A stretch of DNA of 64,000 nucleotides, from positions 477,572-541,571 of the forward strand of contig NW_005198537.1 of NCBI RefSeq assembly GCF_000372725.1, in the 5' to 3' direction. This DNA comes from Emiliania huxleyi CCMP1516 (Eukaryota > Haptophyta > Isochrysidales > Noelaerhabdaceae). This document shows positions 1-12,006 of the stretch, piece by piece; position 1 is the stretch's first letter; the number at the start of each line of letters is the position of its first letter. Made by a program: the position numbers and the translations under genes. Below the pieces are notes generated by a model. It saw nothing but the letters and a program-made list of their open reading frames with translations. It made no database searches and had not been told where the DNA came from.

Positions 1-234
1 CATGGGGGAGAGCCCATACCTGACCTGCCCGACCTCGCTTCCTAATGTGCGCCCCTCGCCCTTGCAACAGCCCTCCCGCCCCTCGTCCTCTCACGCCCCC
101 CTCTCGTCTGGTAGACCCTCGAGCACTCGCCGGAGGCTGGTGACTGGCGCTTCTGCACGCAAGCGGATTTGACGGGGGAGGAGGAGAGGGCGGGGGAGCA
201 TGGGGGGGAGGAGGAGGAGAGGAATGGCGCGGTG

Positions 235-3200
235 ATGAGGCAGCTGAGAGAGGCGGCTCGCTGGGAGTCGAGTGGGGTGCTGCAAAGGCTCCTTGCTCCA
301 CCTCATACAAAACGCCACGTGCGACGGCTGAACAACGAGTCAAGCCCTATCGTGAGCTGGTCGCCCTCCCCGCCGCCGCTCATCATCCTGGAGATACCAG
401 AGAGCGAATCGCCTAGTCCACCGCCTCCAAGCCCACCTCCACCCTCGCCGCCGCCGCCCTCGCCGCCGCCGCCCTCGTTACCTCCGCCACCCTCGCCACC
501 GCCCTCACCGCCGCCGCCCTCACCACCACCTCCACCCTCGCCGCCGCTGCCCCCGCCCCCAAGCCCGCCGCCCCCGAGTCCACCGCCACCCTCGCCGCCG
601 CCCCCGACCCCGCCGCCACCCTCGCCGCCTCCGCCGCCCTGCGTCTGCTCGCCCTACTACGACCTGAAGCGCGGCCTCGCAAGCTCGCTCACCTTCTTGA
701 ACAACACCAACGCGCTCTTTCACACCCTCCAGACCAGCTCCGCCTGGCCGCTCAGCCTCCCCGTGTACGACCCGGCGTGGGGCTGCGCCTGCGAGAGCGC
801 CGAGGACCGCCCCGTCTGGCTCGCCGCCCTCGACCTGTGCTTTTGGGTGGACAGCATCAACGCGACGCAGCGAGAAGCACTCTTTGGCGGCTCGGGGCAG
901 CTGCAGCAGGCGTACGAGCGCGCCTGCGCCGCCTTCGCGCCGGGCGAGCAGGTCAACGAGTACTACCACCACGTCCGCCTGTGCGCCACGCCCGCTTTTG
1001 TGCGCGACCTCTACTACCTCGCCAGCAAGGAGTACTGCGTGCCCGACGAAGCCAACAGCTTCCAGCTCTACCCACGCCTCGCCCGCGACGGCGCCTTGAT
1101 GTGCGGCACCGACATCGGCCCGATCGGGACCACGCAGAGCAACGAGGAGGCGGAGTGCCCCTGCAATATCTTCTTCGACTACGACGCGCTGGCTAACTCC
1201 TCGTTGACCGCGCTCGACAGCGTCAGCACCTTCTACGCCGTGGTCGGCCAGCCCAACAGCTCGTGGCCGGTGCGGCGGCCACGCACGCGCGACGGCGAGT
1301 GCGCGTGCGACGACCCCGACTTCCGGCCGGTGTGGCTGGCGCCGATCGACATGTGCGACCACTACGCCCGCCAGCCGCCCGAGGTGCAGGCGCTGCTCCT
1401 GCCGCCCGACCCAGAGGCGCAGGCGGTGTACGAGAGGGCGTGCCTGGGGTTGTCGAGAGAGGAGCAGAACCGCGACTTCATGCACGTCAAGTTCTGCGCG
1501 GTCCGCACGTTCATCACCGACATCTTCTACGAGCACGACTACTGCCAGAGGCCCGACGAGCTCGGCCAGCTGATTCCGAGGACTGCGCCAGACGGGCTGC
1601 TCTTCTGCCAGGGTCTCATACCCTCGCCGTTGCCGCCGCCGCCCTCGCCGCCGCTGCCCTCGTTACCTCCTCCACCCTCGCCGCCACCGCCCTCGTTACC
1701 TCCACCCTCATCGCCACCGCCCTCGCCGCCGCCGCCCTCGCCGCCGCCGCCCTCGTTACCTCCACCCTCATCGCCACCGCCCTCGCCGCCGCCCCCCTCG
1801 TTCCCACCTTCACCCTCGCCGCCACCGCCCTCACCGCCGCCCCCCTCACCGCCACTGCCCTCGCCGCCCCCCCCCTCGTTACCACCTCCACCCTCGCCGC
1901 CACCGCCCTCGCCGCCGCCACCGGCGTTACCTCCACCCTCGCCGCCACCGCCCTCGCCGCCGCCGCCGTCGCCGCCGCCGCCGTCGCCACCGCCACCGTC
2001 GCCGCCGCCGCCGTCACCGCCGCCGCCGCCGCCGCCGCCGTGGTCGTCGCAGACGCCGNNNNNNNNNNNNNNNNNNNNNNNNNNNNNNNNNNNNNNNNNN
2101 NNNNNNNNNNNNNNNNNNNNNNNNNNNNNNNNNNNNNNNNNNNNNNNNNNNNNNNNNNCCGCCGCCACCCTCGCCACCTCCACCGTTGCCGCCTCCGCCC
2201 TCGCCGCCGCCGCCACCATCACCACCCCCGCCCAGCTTTCCTCCCCAGGTGCCAGAGGGTGCACCGCAGCGCCCTCCTCCGCCGCCATCGCCTCCACCTC
2301 CCCCACCTCCCCCACCACCTCCGTCTCCCCCACCTCCATCTCCACCACCGCCGCCCCCTCCGTCTCCCCCACCTCCGTCCCCACCACCGCCGCCCTCGTC
2401 GCCACCGCCCTCGCCCCCGCCGCCCTCGCCCCCGCCACCCTCGTCGCCACCACCGTCGCTACCGCCTTCGCCCCCGCCGCCCTCGCCCCCGCCGCCCTCG
2501 CCGCCACCGCTCGCCGAGGTTGTCCGGGGCGCACTGGACGCAGTCGAGGGTCTCAGCGACCTCGCCAACCGGACAAACGTCAGCTTGTCGGATTTGACGT
2601 CCATCTCGAAAGGCGTGAGCGACGTGTTGGTCGAGGTGAGCACCGCGCTCGAGTCGACAGACGGCACGACTGATAGCTCCAAGGTAGAGGCCGGAAAAGT
2701 GATCATCTCCAAGATCTCGGACGTGGTCCTCGCAGCAGTCAAACTTGCCTCGGCGCCTACCGCTGGGGGGGAGAACTCCTCGACGCCGGTGGAGATTACG
2801 AGTGCGGCGCTCAACATCTCTGTGCAGTCGGTCGAGCCCGAGCCGGACGTGCCCGTGGTCTTTGGTGGCTCGGGTGCCATGGCCGACACAGCCCTCCAGA
2901 TTGACGGTCTTTCCGGAAGAAGCGCCGTGACCATCTCGGCCTACTCGACAAACACCGAGGTGGTCGGCGGCGGGCTGGACGAGTCCTCTTCCTTTGCGGG
3001 CAAGACCCTCTCCTTCTCCGTTTCGGTGGACGGAGGCACGGAGAGCTTGGATGACTTTGCAGGGACCCTACTGATCAAGCTACCCTTCGACCCCGGCCAG
3101 ACGGCTGGTCGGCGGCGTCTCAGCGAGGGTGCAGGCACCGAGGTGGCGCAGATTGGCCAGCCGACCGACCGCAGCAGGTTCGAGGAGATGAAGCGAGGTC

Positions 3201-6200
3201 TCCCTCGAGCATCTGGCGCCCTCACCTGCGCCAACTGGGACGAGGGTGGTGCCGAGTGGTCCACCACCGGCTGCCGCACCGTCGTGCTCACCAACGGCGG
3301 AATGGGCTGCGAGTGCAATCAGGCATCGGGCCTGTTCCGAGCTATTAAGGTACCCATCCTTGTGCAAGACGAGGCGGTCGAGGTCCTGTCGCTCGACCCG
3401 CAGCGGCGTGAAGCGACACACTGCCGCTGCACAAAGAGCGTCGAAGTGACGCTGATCAAGACGGAGGACGCCTCCGTGGCCCACAACTTCGGCGTGGACG
3501 TTGTCCAGACGACGTTGAGTGCCTTTCGCTCGTGGGCCGCGGCGCTACAGGGGGAGATGAACGCCTCGCTGATCCGGCTGCCCAAGATGATGGGCGACGT
3601 GACCGAAGGCCTGCCGGTAGAGCTCTCCGCAGCTGGCCTCGCCGAGACTTCGATCGGATCGCCTGAGCGCGGCACAGTTGGAGTAGAGGTGTCGACCGAC
3701 GATAAGGTGGGCTGCAGCAACATCTCCGTCGGCATCCGCGCTCGCGTCGTGGCTAGAACTGTCGCGTCGAGCACGACCTGGGGCGACGTTCCCGCTGCGT
3801 CGTCCTGCATCGACACCGAGGCAGCTCAGGCCAACGGGCGCAACATGCTCCTTGGCGACAGGCTGAGCGTCGTCTTCACGGCCTGCGACTACCAAGGTTT
3901 GCCAGTGCTGCACACGCTCCCCACGGCTCGCAAGGACTTGCCAGATGACCGCTCCTTCACTGGCATGCTGTTGACGCCCGGTCAGGGTCTAAACGATGCC
4001 TTGCTCGCGAGTCGCCGCTTGAGCGCGTCCTCCACCGATGCCTTGAGCGTGAGAATCAGTGCCGTCGCAGCTGGGAGGTACGAGGCGCACGTGCAGCCGT
4101 CGCGTGCGGGCAACTTCTCTCTGTTTCTTGCGCTCGGCAGCGTCGCCTCCGGCACGGTTGACGCCACTCCCGCCTCGGGAGCGCTGCTAGTAACGGTCAA
4201 TTGCGGAGCGGGGCTGGTGCAGGAGGAAGATGGGCTCTGCGTGTGCCCACCGGGACAAGAGCCGGAGGACCCCTCTGCCGGGCCCTCCACCCGCATTTGC
4301 ACGCCCTGCGCGCAAGGTCACTTCAAGCCGGCCCGCGGCAACGAGGCATGTGAAGCCTGTCCGGCCGGTTCCTACCAGCCCGACACAGGTGGCGTCGCCT
4401 GCCAGGCTTGCGCACGTGGCGAGTTCCAGGTGTGGAAGGGCCAGGCGCGGTGTGACCTCTGCAATCCGCAGACCACCTCCGCCTCGCCCTTCGTCTCGTG
4501 CGAAGAGTGCGACCGCGACACGTACCGCGAAGACGAGGTGGCGGCGAGCACTGCCACCTGCAAGCCGTGCCCTCTCCTCGCGGACTGTCCGCACAACCAC
4601 ACCACGCTATCCACGCTCGTGCTCGACGAGGGCACCTGGCGCCTCACCAACGAGTCGCGTGCCATCGAGCGGTGTGCGACAGCGGGCGCGACCAGTGCCT
4701 GCGTGGGCGGCGCTGACGTGGGCCACGACGGTGACGGCTACTGCCTCGTCGGCCATTCGGGCTATCGCTGCCAGGTCTGTGCTGGCGAGGGGCAGTATTT
4801 TGACGTGAGCTCCGCGCAGTGCGTGGCGTGTGACGTCCTGGGCAGCCTGATTGTGCCTATGCTTCTGCTTGTGGTGCCGCTCATGATCATCCTGTGCCTG
4901 CGGCGCATAGAGCGACGTGGATCGCCTGTCGCTCTCGTGCGACGGATCCGGAGAGTGCGAATCTTCTCCCAGCGCTCTGCGCTGCCAGCCAAAATGCGGC
5001 TGGCGGTTGGCTTCGCCCAGATTGGCGCCGCTGCGTCGGACTTCTCAATTGAGGTCCCTGCGGCGCTTCGCCCGCTGATACTCGTACTGCGCGTGCTTCG
5101 CCTCGACCTCTGGGGCCCCGCCTTTCTCCCGCACAACTGCATTGGTGGCTATCTGAGCTACATGGTCGTGACGGCCATCTTCCCGGCTGCGCTGATTGGT
5201 GTCATTGCTGTCGTCGGCGTGCTGCGCCGATGCCGCGCGCGCTCCGGCTCCAACAAGACGTTTCTCCGATCCACACGCCGGGCGCTCCTCCAGACGGCGC
5301 CCTATGCGCTCAGTATCACCACCCTCTTCAGCCCCACCGTGTCGTCCGCCGCCTTTGGCGCCTTTCACTGCCGGCGCGTCGTGGCCGACTCGCGGCCCCT
5401 CGAGTACCGCGCCTTCCTCTGGGACAGCCCGGCCGTCACGTGTGGCTCCGGCGAGGCGCAGACGCTCCAAGCCGCCGCCGCTGCCATCCTTGTCTTGTGG
5501 GCGGCGGCGCCGCTGGCTGGCATCGCGTTCCTCCTTTACAAGGTGCGGCCCGCCGTGCTGAAGCGCACGCCAAGCCACCTCTCGACCGCCTCGAGGCCTG
5601 TCTGGGAGGACTTCGAGCCGCCCGACATCTGGTGGGCGTGGATGGACCTGGCCCGCCGGCTGGCGCTCGGAGGCGGCCTGCTGCTCGTGCCTGAGGAGTT
5701 TGCCTTCCTCCGGCTCGTTGCTGGGCTGATGCTTGCGCTGATGGTGCTCTTCATGCAGGCCTTCGTCCGGCCGTACCGCAACAAGCAGGTCGAGGCGCTC
5801 GCTGCCGCCGTGCAGACCGCAGTCTGCGTGCTCATCCTCGGCTACTCTTACATCTACGCCTTTGAGCGCTTCGAGGCCCTGACGGCTGAGCGCGAGATTG
5901 TGGTCTGGGTCATGGCCTTTGCATCGCCAGACGCCATTGGCCTCGGCATATTCTGTGTCGTCGCCGCCCTCGCTGCCGTCGCGCTGGTTGTCACCATTCG
6001 CGACGCCCTCGCCGCCTCGACGGCATCCGAGTTTCTGCTGCGGGAGACGCGGCGGCCGCCCGAGCTGTCCAAGTACGCCGGCCAGAATTTTCACCTGTTC
6101 CTCAGCCACACATGGAACACCGGGCAGGACCAGTGCGCCGCCATAAAGCGACAGCTGCAGCTGCACCTTTCCGGCGTCCGCATCTTTCTCGACGTGGACG

Positions 6201-7447
6201 ACCTGCGAGACATCGGTGCGCTGGAGGAATACGTTGCCCAGTCGATGGTCGTCCTCATCTTTCTGTCGCGGGGCTACTTTGGCTCGCGCAACTGCTTGCG
6301 CGAGGTCGCCGCAGTTGTTGCTCAGACGAAGCCGGTGGTGCTGGTCCTCGAGGCGGACGCGGCCAAGGGCGGGCTGACGCTCGAGCAAGCGCGCTCCGAG
6401 TGCCCTGCCGAGTACCGCGACTTCCTCTTTTGCTACCCGAACGGCCAACCGCGGCTGCCATTCACGTGGCACCGTGTGCGGGAGTTCCAGATGCGCGCGC
6501 TCGGCCTCATCGCCGGCGAGATGCTCAGCCACAGCCCGAGGTACAGCAAGCGGAGCACGCGCTCCTTGCTTCAGCCCGTGGTGGCGGTGGGCTCGCGGCT
6601 GGGGCTCGGGCGGACGGGGACGGAGCAGGAGGAGGAGGAGGAGGCTGCGTCGACCAGTACGTCCCGCGCGGCGGAAGACCCACTGCCGACAGCGGCGTCT
6701 TGCGCAACGCTGTCCAGCTTAAAGCTCGACCTCTGCCTCCCATCCGACGCCTCCTTTGAGCGGCTCGGATTCAGTCGGCCGCCGGAACTCTACGCTTCGC
6801 CCAACAACCCAGGCGCCAAGCGGATGACCGATGAGCTGATCTCTGCCTTTGACGCGCCAGAGCGGCCGCGCCTGCGAGTCGAGCCGATTGCATGGCCTTG
6901 CGACAACGATGGCAGCCCCGCTGTAGCAGCGGCCGCGGGCGACGTCGCAGACCCATCGGCGGGGGAGGGGGCGGTCCTCCCGAGTGGCAGGGCGATGTGG
7001 GCGCAACGGCCGCCCGACATTTTCGTCCTATACCTCAACGCGGACACGTGGCTTGGCGATGTCGGGGAGGTGCTCGCTGGAGAGGTGAGCGCGGCGCGCG
7101 AGGCGGGGCTCCGGATCGTGCTGCTCCATGAGAACGACGAGAGGCTAGGCGGCTGCCCTTTCGCACGATTCTTTCAAACCACACCCGGCGCCCTCATCGA
7201 GGGCGGGATCTACTCGGACATTGCCGTCGCGATGCACGCGGCGCCCTACCGTGAGGTGTCTCTGCTCGGCGCGGCGCAGGCCATCGGGGCCACGAACCAG
7301 CTATCGCAGACCCTTCGTGTCGCCGCCCTGCAGCTCTTCCGAGGGGTGCGACTACGAGTGCGAGGAAACCCCACCATCGCTCACGAGGATCCGCCAAGCG
7401 TTTACCAAAATGGCGACGGCGTCGCAGCCGCTGAAGTTGTTGCCTGA
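235..7447 (+). CDS. giant multidomain surface receptor with Pro-rich stalk, GPS-like motif, membrane domain and TIR-like tail (spans a gap)
   Basis: Two open frames lie either side of the 100-N gap (2059-2158); both are Pro/Ser-rich at the gap, so I read them as one gene. Order: basic N-terminus (first ATG 235), SPPPP repeats as in pherophorins, two tandem Cys-rich units (about 640-1120 and 1160-1615), more SPPPP, then after the gap a globular region with a GPS-like stretch (about 3220-3345: C, W, W, GC, CxC), GCC2/GCC3-type Cys repeats (about 4200-4600), six to eight hydrophobic segments (about 4840-6030), a TIR-like domain (about 6076-6430, starting HLFLSHTW) and a second related cytoplasmic block (about 7010-7190, LHENDERLGGCPF). 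Such architecture suggests an outward-facing adhesion or sensing receptor with cytoplasmic signalling. Ligand and output are unknown. The GPS-like stretch lacks the usual His-Leu-Ser/Thr cleavage site. The 5' end is uncertain: no signal peptide is visible, so an upstream exon is likely. Confidence 0.75.
2059..2158. other. assembly gap (100 N)
   Basis: Exactly 100 N inside a (CCGCCGCCC)-rich tract. The frame differs on the two sides, so the true missing length is not 100 or the tract is misassembled. Confidence 0.98.
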
Positions 7448-8483
7448 GGCTGTCGAGAAGGGGAAGCCGGCCATCTTCACCCCCGACTCGGGCGGTCGGC
7501 GCCGCAGCACGAGTTAGGCGACGATGTGCGGAGGGGTGAGATGCTGGCACAAGTGGCTGAGGCGGCTGCCACGCTCTCGTCTGGAGATAGCGTCATAGCA
7601 CCATTGCAGATGAATAGGACAAGTATGTAGGTCCAGGTCCAGGTCCAGGTTCAGGTAGGTAGGTAAGAGATAGGAACAGGTCTCAGGTGTGAAGTACCCA
7701 CAGTAGATTTAGGCTAGAGCCGTTACGTGGCTGGGTTCACAGCGATTGTAGGAAAATTGGGAAACCACTTGACGGTCGCGGCCTTCCAACTCGCGCCTCC
7801 GCCTCACTGGCACTATTGTAGCCCTGGCCGGTGCGCGTGCAGAGTTGAAGTTCCGGAGTGAAAATTCGAACGCGTTCTCTCACGGTGACAAAAAATGTCC
7901 ACCTCAGAGGCACCTCCGGAGGCAGGCCGCCGCACGCCGGCGACACAGCTCCAGCTGTCGAGCTGACCCGCAGCTCCTCTCAGAGCGGGAACTGTGACGA
8001 AAGTTGACTGAGGCGGTTGTCAGGAACCATCATACGGATCACATGGTGGCTCTCTCATGACGGGAGACCGCCCGACCACTCCTGGGTGGCACTGCCACCG
8101 GTGTCGCTCGACGTCCTGTCGACAGCGTGCCGACAGCGACACAGACCATATGGGACGCGTCGAGTATCGACCTCTACTGCTTACCCAGCCTTCGAGTGTA
8201 TCCTTGCTGTGGTCCCACACCCACTGGTGTCCATCTCAGAGACCGCAGGAGGTCATGAGGGTCGATGGGAGTGCCAACCCCACAATGCCTAAAAACCCAG
8301 CCCAGTAGGTTGCGTAGAGTCAGTTCGCGCGTCTTGTCTTTTGTGTGTCGCTACACGCAGATACTAGAAATTACAGTAGACAGCACCCCAGCTCTCCGAC
8401 TCTGTGGGTCTGATCGCAGTCCAGCCAATGCACATACACATATACGCACGCACAGACGCACGAGCTCCGGCACCACAGTTATA
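7448..8483. other. intergenic, short CCAGGT/AGGT repeats
   Basis: Probable 3' regions of two convergent genes. A short run of CCAGGT then AGGT units lies at about 7627-7665. I see no gene here. Confidence 0.6.
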
Positions 8484-10158
8484 TCAGTCATCACGGTACT
8501 CGAACTGCATCCGCGGCGAAGCAAACTCGGTGGCGACGCCCACCGACGGCTGAAGATTGAGCACTGCGTGTCCCCAAAAGTCCGGCAAGTAGAGTACGTC
8601 CCCGGCGCGCTGTTCACAGCGCAGGAGCGTGCGGCCGGCGGAGGCGTAGCGTTTGGGCCCCCCCTCCGCCCAGCGCGCAACGGGCGTGCTGCTGTACGCG
8701 GCGTCGCGAGGAGGGGCGAGCCACCACGCCTTTCGGCCGTAGACCAGCGTGTTGAGCGCCGCCTTGTGATAGTGGAGCGGCGCGCCGCTGCGCGCGCCGC
8801 CAATCGCGAGCTGCACCGACGCCTCCGACAGCCAGCCGGCGTCGATGTTCCGCGCGAGGAACGGCGGCACATGCGCCGACACCGCGTCGCGAAGCGCGCC
8901 GGCGGGCAGCGACTCGAAGTAGTAGAGCGCCTGCAGGACATGACTCGAAAGAGCCTCGGGGGTGTGCCGGAGAGTGTCTCGAGGGCGCCGTGTAAGGCGC
9001 GCGCCCTCTCTTCGCCGCCGTCAAGCAGCGTGGCGGTGCCGCCCTTGACCCGCTTCGCAAAGGCGCCGAGGCTCGTCTCCGTCGGAGTCGTGCCGTCGTG
9101 GTACGGCACCTCGCTCACCGAGATGGTACGGCTGCCGTGGGCCTTGACCAGCCGCGCGTGGCTCAGCGCGCTGCGCAGCTGCGCCCACCGGTGCGCGGAA
9201 CCGTTGCGGACCAGCACCGGCCGCTCCGTCGCCAGGAAGCGCCGGCGAAACTCCGCGGGTGTGAGTCTGGCCACGTCGACGACCGCCACGTCGCACTCGG
9301 CCCGCCTTTCCGGCTGCTCTCCTTTTCCCCACCCGCCGTGCCCGCCGGTATCGTCCTCGCCGGCCTTGCCGCCGCGCTCGGCTTCCCCTCCGCCACCGCC
9401 CCGCCTGACCGCCGGATCGCCCTCGTCGAGTTCGGCCTCGCCGGCGACAACGCCGCACTCCTCGCCGCTCCGCCGCAGCTCCTCGTACCCCTGGGCGTGG
9501 CCGTGCGCAGCGGCGAGCTGCAGCGGCGTGCGGCCCGCCGGCGCGCTCGTCGAGAGGAGCTGCCGCCGCCACTCGCGAGCAGGCAGCGCCTCGGCTGCGT
9601 CGCGGAGGAGCGAAGGCTCGCCGAGGTGGGCGAGCAGGTGGGCGACGGTGTACCCGCCGCGCACCAGCGTTGCGTCGGCGCCCGCGTCGACGAGCTTCTG
9701 CACCGCACGTTGCACGTGCGCGCAGTGGGCGACGAGCCGCACAAGCGCCGCGCGGAGCAGCTCGCCGCCGCCGAGCGCCGCGGCGCGCAGCTCGGCGCTC
9801 GCGTCACTCTCGCCGCCGCAGCTTCGCTCCAGCTGGTCAATGTACGCGCCGGGCTGGCGCGAGCGCAGCAGCTGCCGCGCGATGCCGACGGCGTGGACCT
9901 CGGCGTGGGTCGCGAGGTGCAGCAGCCCGTACCTGGCCGCAGACGCCACCTGCGCCTTTGTGCCACCGGCGAGCGCCACCCGACGACGAAGCGCCTCGAC
10001 GTACCAGCCGGAGCCGCGTGACACGTCGCCCACCGTGACGGCCGCCTCAGCCGCGCGGTCCGCCGCCTCGGGTGAAGTCTTGTGCCTGCTCGCCAGCTGC
10101 TCCAGCTGCACCACGCCGGCGGGGAGGTGGTCGCTGCCGCCGCCGCCGCCGCTGCGCC

Positions 10159-10218
<60 letters not shown>

Positions 10219-10501
10219 GCTTGGCGCCGCGCTTATCGGCCGCCGACGAGGCTTTGGCCGTGTTTGCCGGCGGCGGTGACGACGTTGGCGGCGGTGGCGA
10301 AGGTGGCGACGGAGCAAAGCAATGAAACCCAAATGCACACGTAAAGGCGGCAACGGCGACCACAACTGTCACAAGCGGCGCACGGTCTCGTGCTGATGGT
10401 GCACGTCTGCGCGCAGGCGAAAGCCTGGCCGGTGGAGGTGTGCGGCTGGCCTTTGCGATGGCGCGTGTACCCGGGGTACAGGGTGACAAGAGTATTTTCA
10501 C
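8484..10501 (-). CDS. membrane-anchored ankyrin-repeat JmjC oxygenase-like protein
   Basis: Exons 10501-9005 and 8930-8484. The frame change near 8.9-9.0 kb is best explained by a 74-nt intron (8931-9004, GC...AG), giving about 647 aa. There is one hydrophobic N-terminal segment (LVTVVVAVAAF), a poly-Ser tract from a CTG/CAG run, ankyrin-like repeats (AGRTPLQLAAAHGHA), then a C-terminal JmjC/cupin fold. The metal site reads LHYHKAALN with a distal His in WGHAVLNL: His-x-His replaces the usual His-x-Asp/Glu, so catalysis is not assured. JmjC proteins are Fe(II)/2-oxoglutarate hydroxylases or demethylases. The anchor and ankyrin repeats suggest a protein substrate at a membrane. The frame opens at a GTG (10501) with no in-frame ATG, so a short 5' exon is probably missing. 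It is divergent from the gene at 10587. Confidence 0.72.
10161..10217. repeat. CTG/CAG trinucleotide run
   Basis: About 19 uninterrupted CTG units; on the minus strand it encodes the poly-Ser tract of the ankyrin/JmjC protein. Confidence 0.95.
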
Positions 10502-10586
10502 GCGTTGAGAGTCTCAAGGAAAAGAAGCAATCTCTGGCCAGAAACCTGAAACCACTGCTGCCAAGAGCGCCGCGACGGAACGGGAT

Positions 10587-11573
10587 ATGCTCGGCGTCGA
10601 CAAGATCCGCCGGCCGGCAGCCGCACGCACCCACCCGCTCGCCAATGCACTCATGCTCGTTCTCGGCGCCGGGCTCGTCTACATCGCAGCGTCGAGGGCC
10701 GCCGCAGAGAACGCGACTGCTCTGAAGCCAGAGATTGATGCACTGCATGCCCGGCTGGAGGAGATTGCTCGCCAACAGCAGCGTGCGGACGAGACTGGGA
10801 AGGCTGTGCGAGAAGCTGCCCGTGGCATCAGTTCTCTGAATGAGAAGGTCGTCGCCAGCACCGGGCAGCTCGCGGCGCTCGTGCTCTCCGAGTCCGACCA
10901 CTTTGCGACGGCGTGGGAGGCCATCGCGGCCACGGAGAGGGCGGTCAACGCGAGCGGCGCGTCGGTCGTTGCGATCAGCGCCGCCTCGGCCCGGGCCGAG
11001 GAAATTCTCGTCGCTCTGACGAGCGACACGTCCTCGCTCCTGGTCGAGCTGAGGGCCGCCCGGCAGGAGCTGGCGGCGCTTCGCAGCGAGGCCGCGGCCG
11101 CGCGTCGGACGCCGGCCATTGCCACCGCATCGACCGCAGGCGAGGAGCCGCAGCATTCGGCCGTAGCATCGGATCCGGCGGCCGAAGCGCCAGAGCCGGC
11201 GGCCGTAGCAACGGAGCCCCCGCCGGCCGTGGCGGAGCCAGCGGCGGCGGCGGAGCGGGTGGCGGCGGAGCCGGTGGTGGCGGAGCCGGTGGCCTCAGCT
11301 TTGGTGAGCACGACGGCGCTCCCAGCGGTTGGCGGCGCGGCTGAGGTCGCTCCTGCTCCGGTCAGCAGCGTCAGCGAGCCGGGCAGTGTGAGTGTCGCCG
11401 AGCCGGGCAGCCTCGCCGACGCCGCGAGCAGCGCCGACGTCAACCCCGCCGACGGTGTAAGCTTCGCGGCCGCGGGCAGCGATGATGTCGACCTCGCCGA
11501 GGGCGGCGTCAGCGCGGCTGTCGGCGCTGCCGGCGCCGTCGGCACCTCGGAGGCTGGGCACAGTGCCGCATAG
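10587..11573 (+). CDS. single-pass membrane coiled-coil protein, Ala/Glu/Pro-rich tail
   Basis: Intronless frame of 328 aa from ATG 10587. A hydrophobic segment at about residues 20-38 (ANALMLVLGAGLVYIAA) is followed by about 130 residues of amphipathic helix typical of coiled coil (LHARLEEIARQQQRADETG...), then an Ala/Glu/Pro/Val low-complexity tail with repeated AEP and EPGS units. I recognise no family. It probably projects from a membrane and oligomerises. The start lies only 85 bp from the opening of the divergent ankyrin/JmjC frame, so the two may share a promoter. Codon use matches its neighbours. Confidence 0.7.
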   Translation: MLGVDKIRRPAAARTHPLANALMLVLGAGLVYIAASRAAAENATALKPEIDALHARLEEIARQQQRADETGKAVREAARGISSLNEKVVASTGQLAALVLSESDHFATAWEAIAATERAVNASGASVVAISAASARAEEILVALTSDTSSLLVELRAARQELAALRSEAAAARRTPAIATASTAGEEPQHSAVASDPAAEAPEPAAVATEPPPAVAEPAAAAERVAAEPVVAEPVASALVSTTALPAVGGAAEVAPAPVSSVSEPGSVSVAEPGSLADAASSADVNPADGVSFAAAGSDDVDLAEGGVSAAVGAAGAVGTSEAGHSAA

Positions 11574-12006
11574 AGGCGAGCCGACTTAGGCCGTTCCAAA
11601 AGGCGCAGGGGGGACTCACAGTGGTTGGCAGGGAGGTTTGGTGACGCCGAGCTCTCGTACCTCACCTCTCGCTGCCGCCGACTAGCATCGGCGTGTATGT
11701 GTGGGTATTGTGGGTGGATATGTGCGCGAGATGTGGAGTTGTGCACAAAGCCACAAACTGGGATTCAAACTCTCGAGAGAGAGAGAGAGTCGAGTGAGGA
11801 CTGAGGTCTAGAGCTCTACGTCCTTACACCTTAGTGTGCTTAGACCTTACGCGTACGATAATCGTAAACGATCGATCATGAGTTATATGTGTCGGGCGAC
11901 TGAAATGAGATTTGAAAATTTTCACGTCGTGGCGCCTCGGCGCTCGTGCCTATCGGCGCTGCCTCCGAAGCGGGACTCAAAGCGCTGGATCTCGGCCTCG
12001 ATAGGG
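11574..12006. other. intergenic
   Basis: Holds a (GA)n run near 11777. No gene recognised. Confidence 0.5.

Noticed and set aside
413-2017. Open frames antisense to the Pro-rich region (Ala/Arg- or Gly-rich)
   Set aside because: Products of CCG/CGG repeats; the sense frame has the Cys domains and family-like structure.
5045-6532. Large antisense frames opposite the receptor and similar long antisense frames elsewhere
   Set aside because: Shadows of GC-rich codons; no motifs on the antisense strand.
7620-7670. Telomere-like AGGT/CCAGGT run
   Set aside because: Too short and irregular, and internal to the window; a simple microsatellite.
8931-9004. Apparent frameshift in the ankyrin/JmjC gene
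   Set aside because: A 74-nt segment starting GC and ending CAG explains the frame change and matches the intron size and style of neighbouring genes, so I prefer an intron over a mutation.
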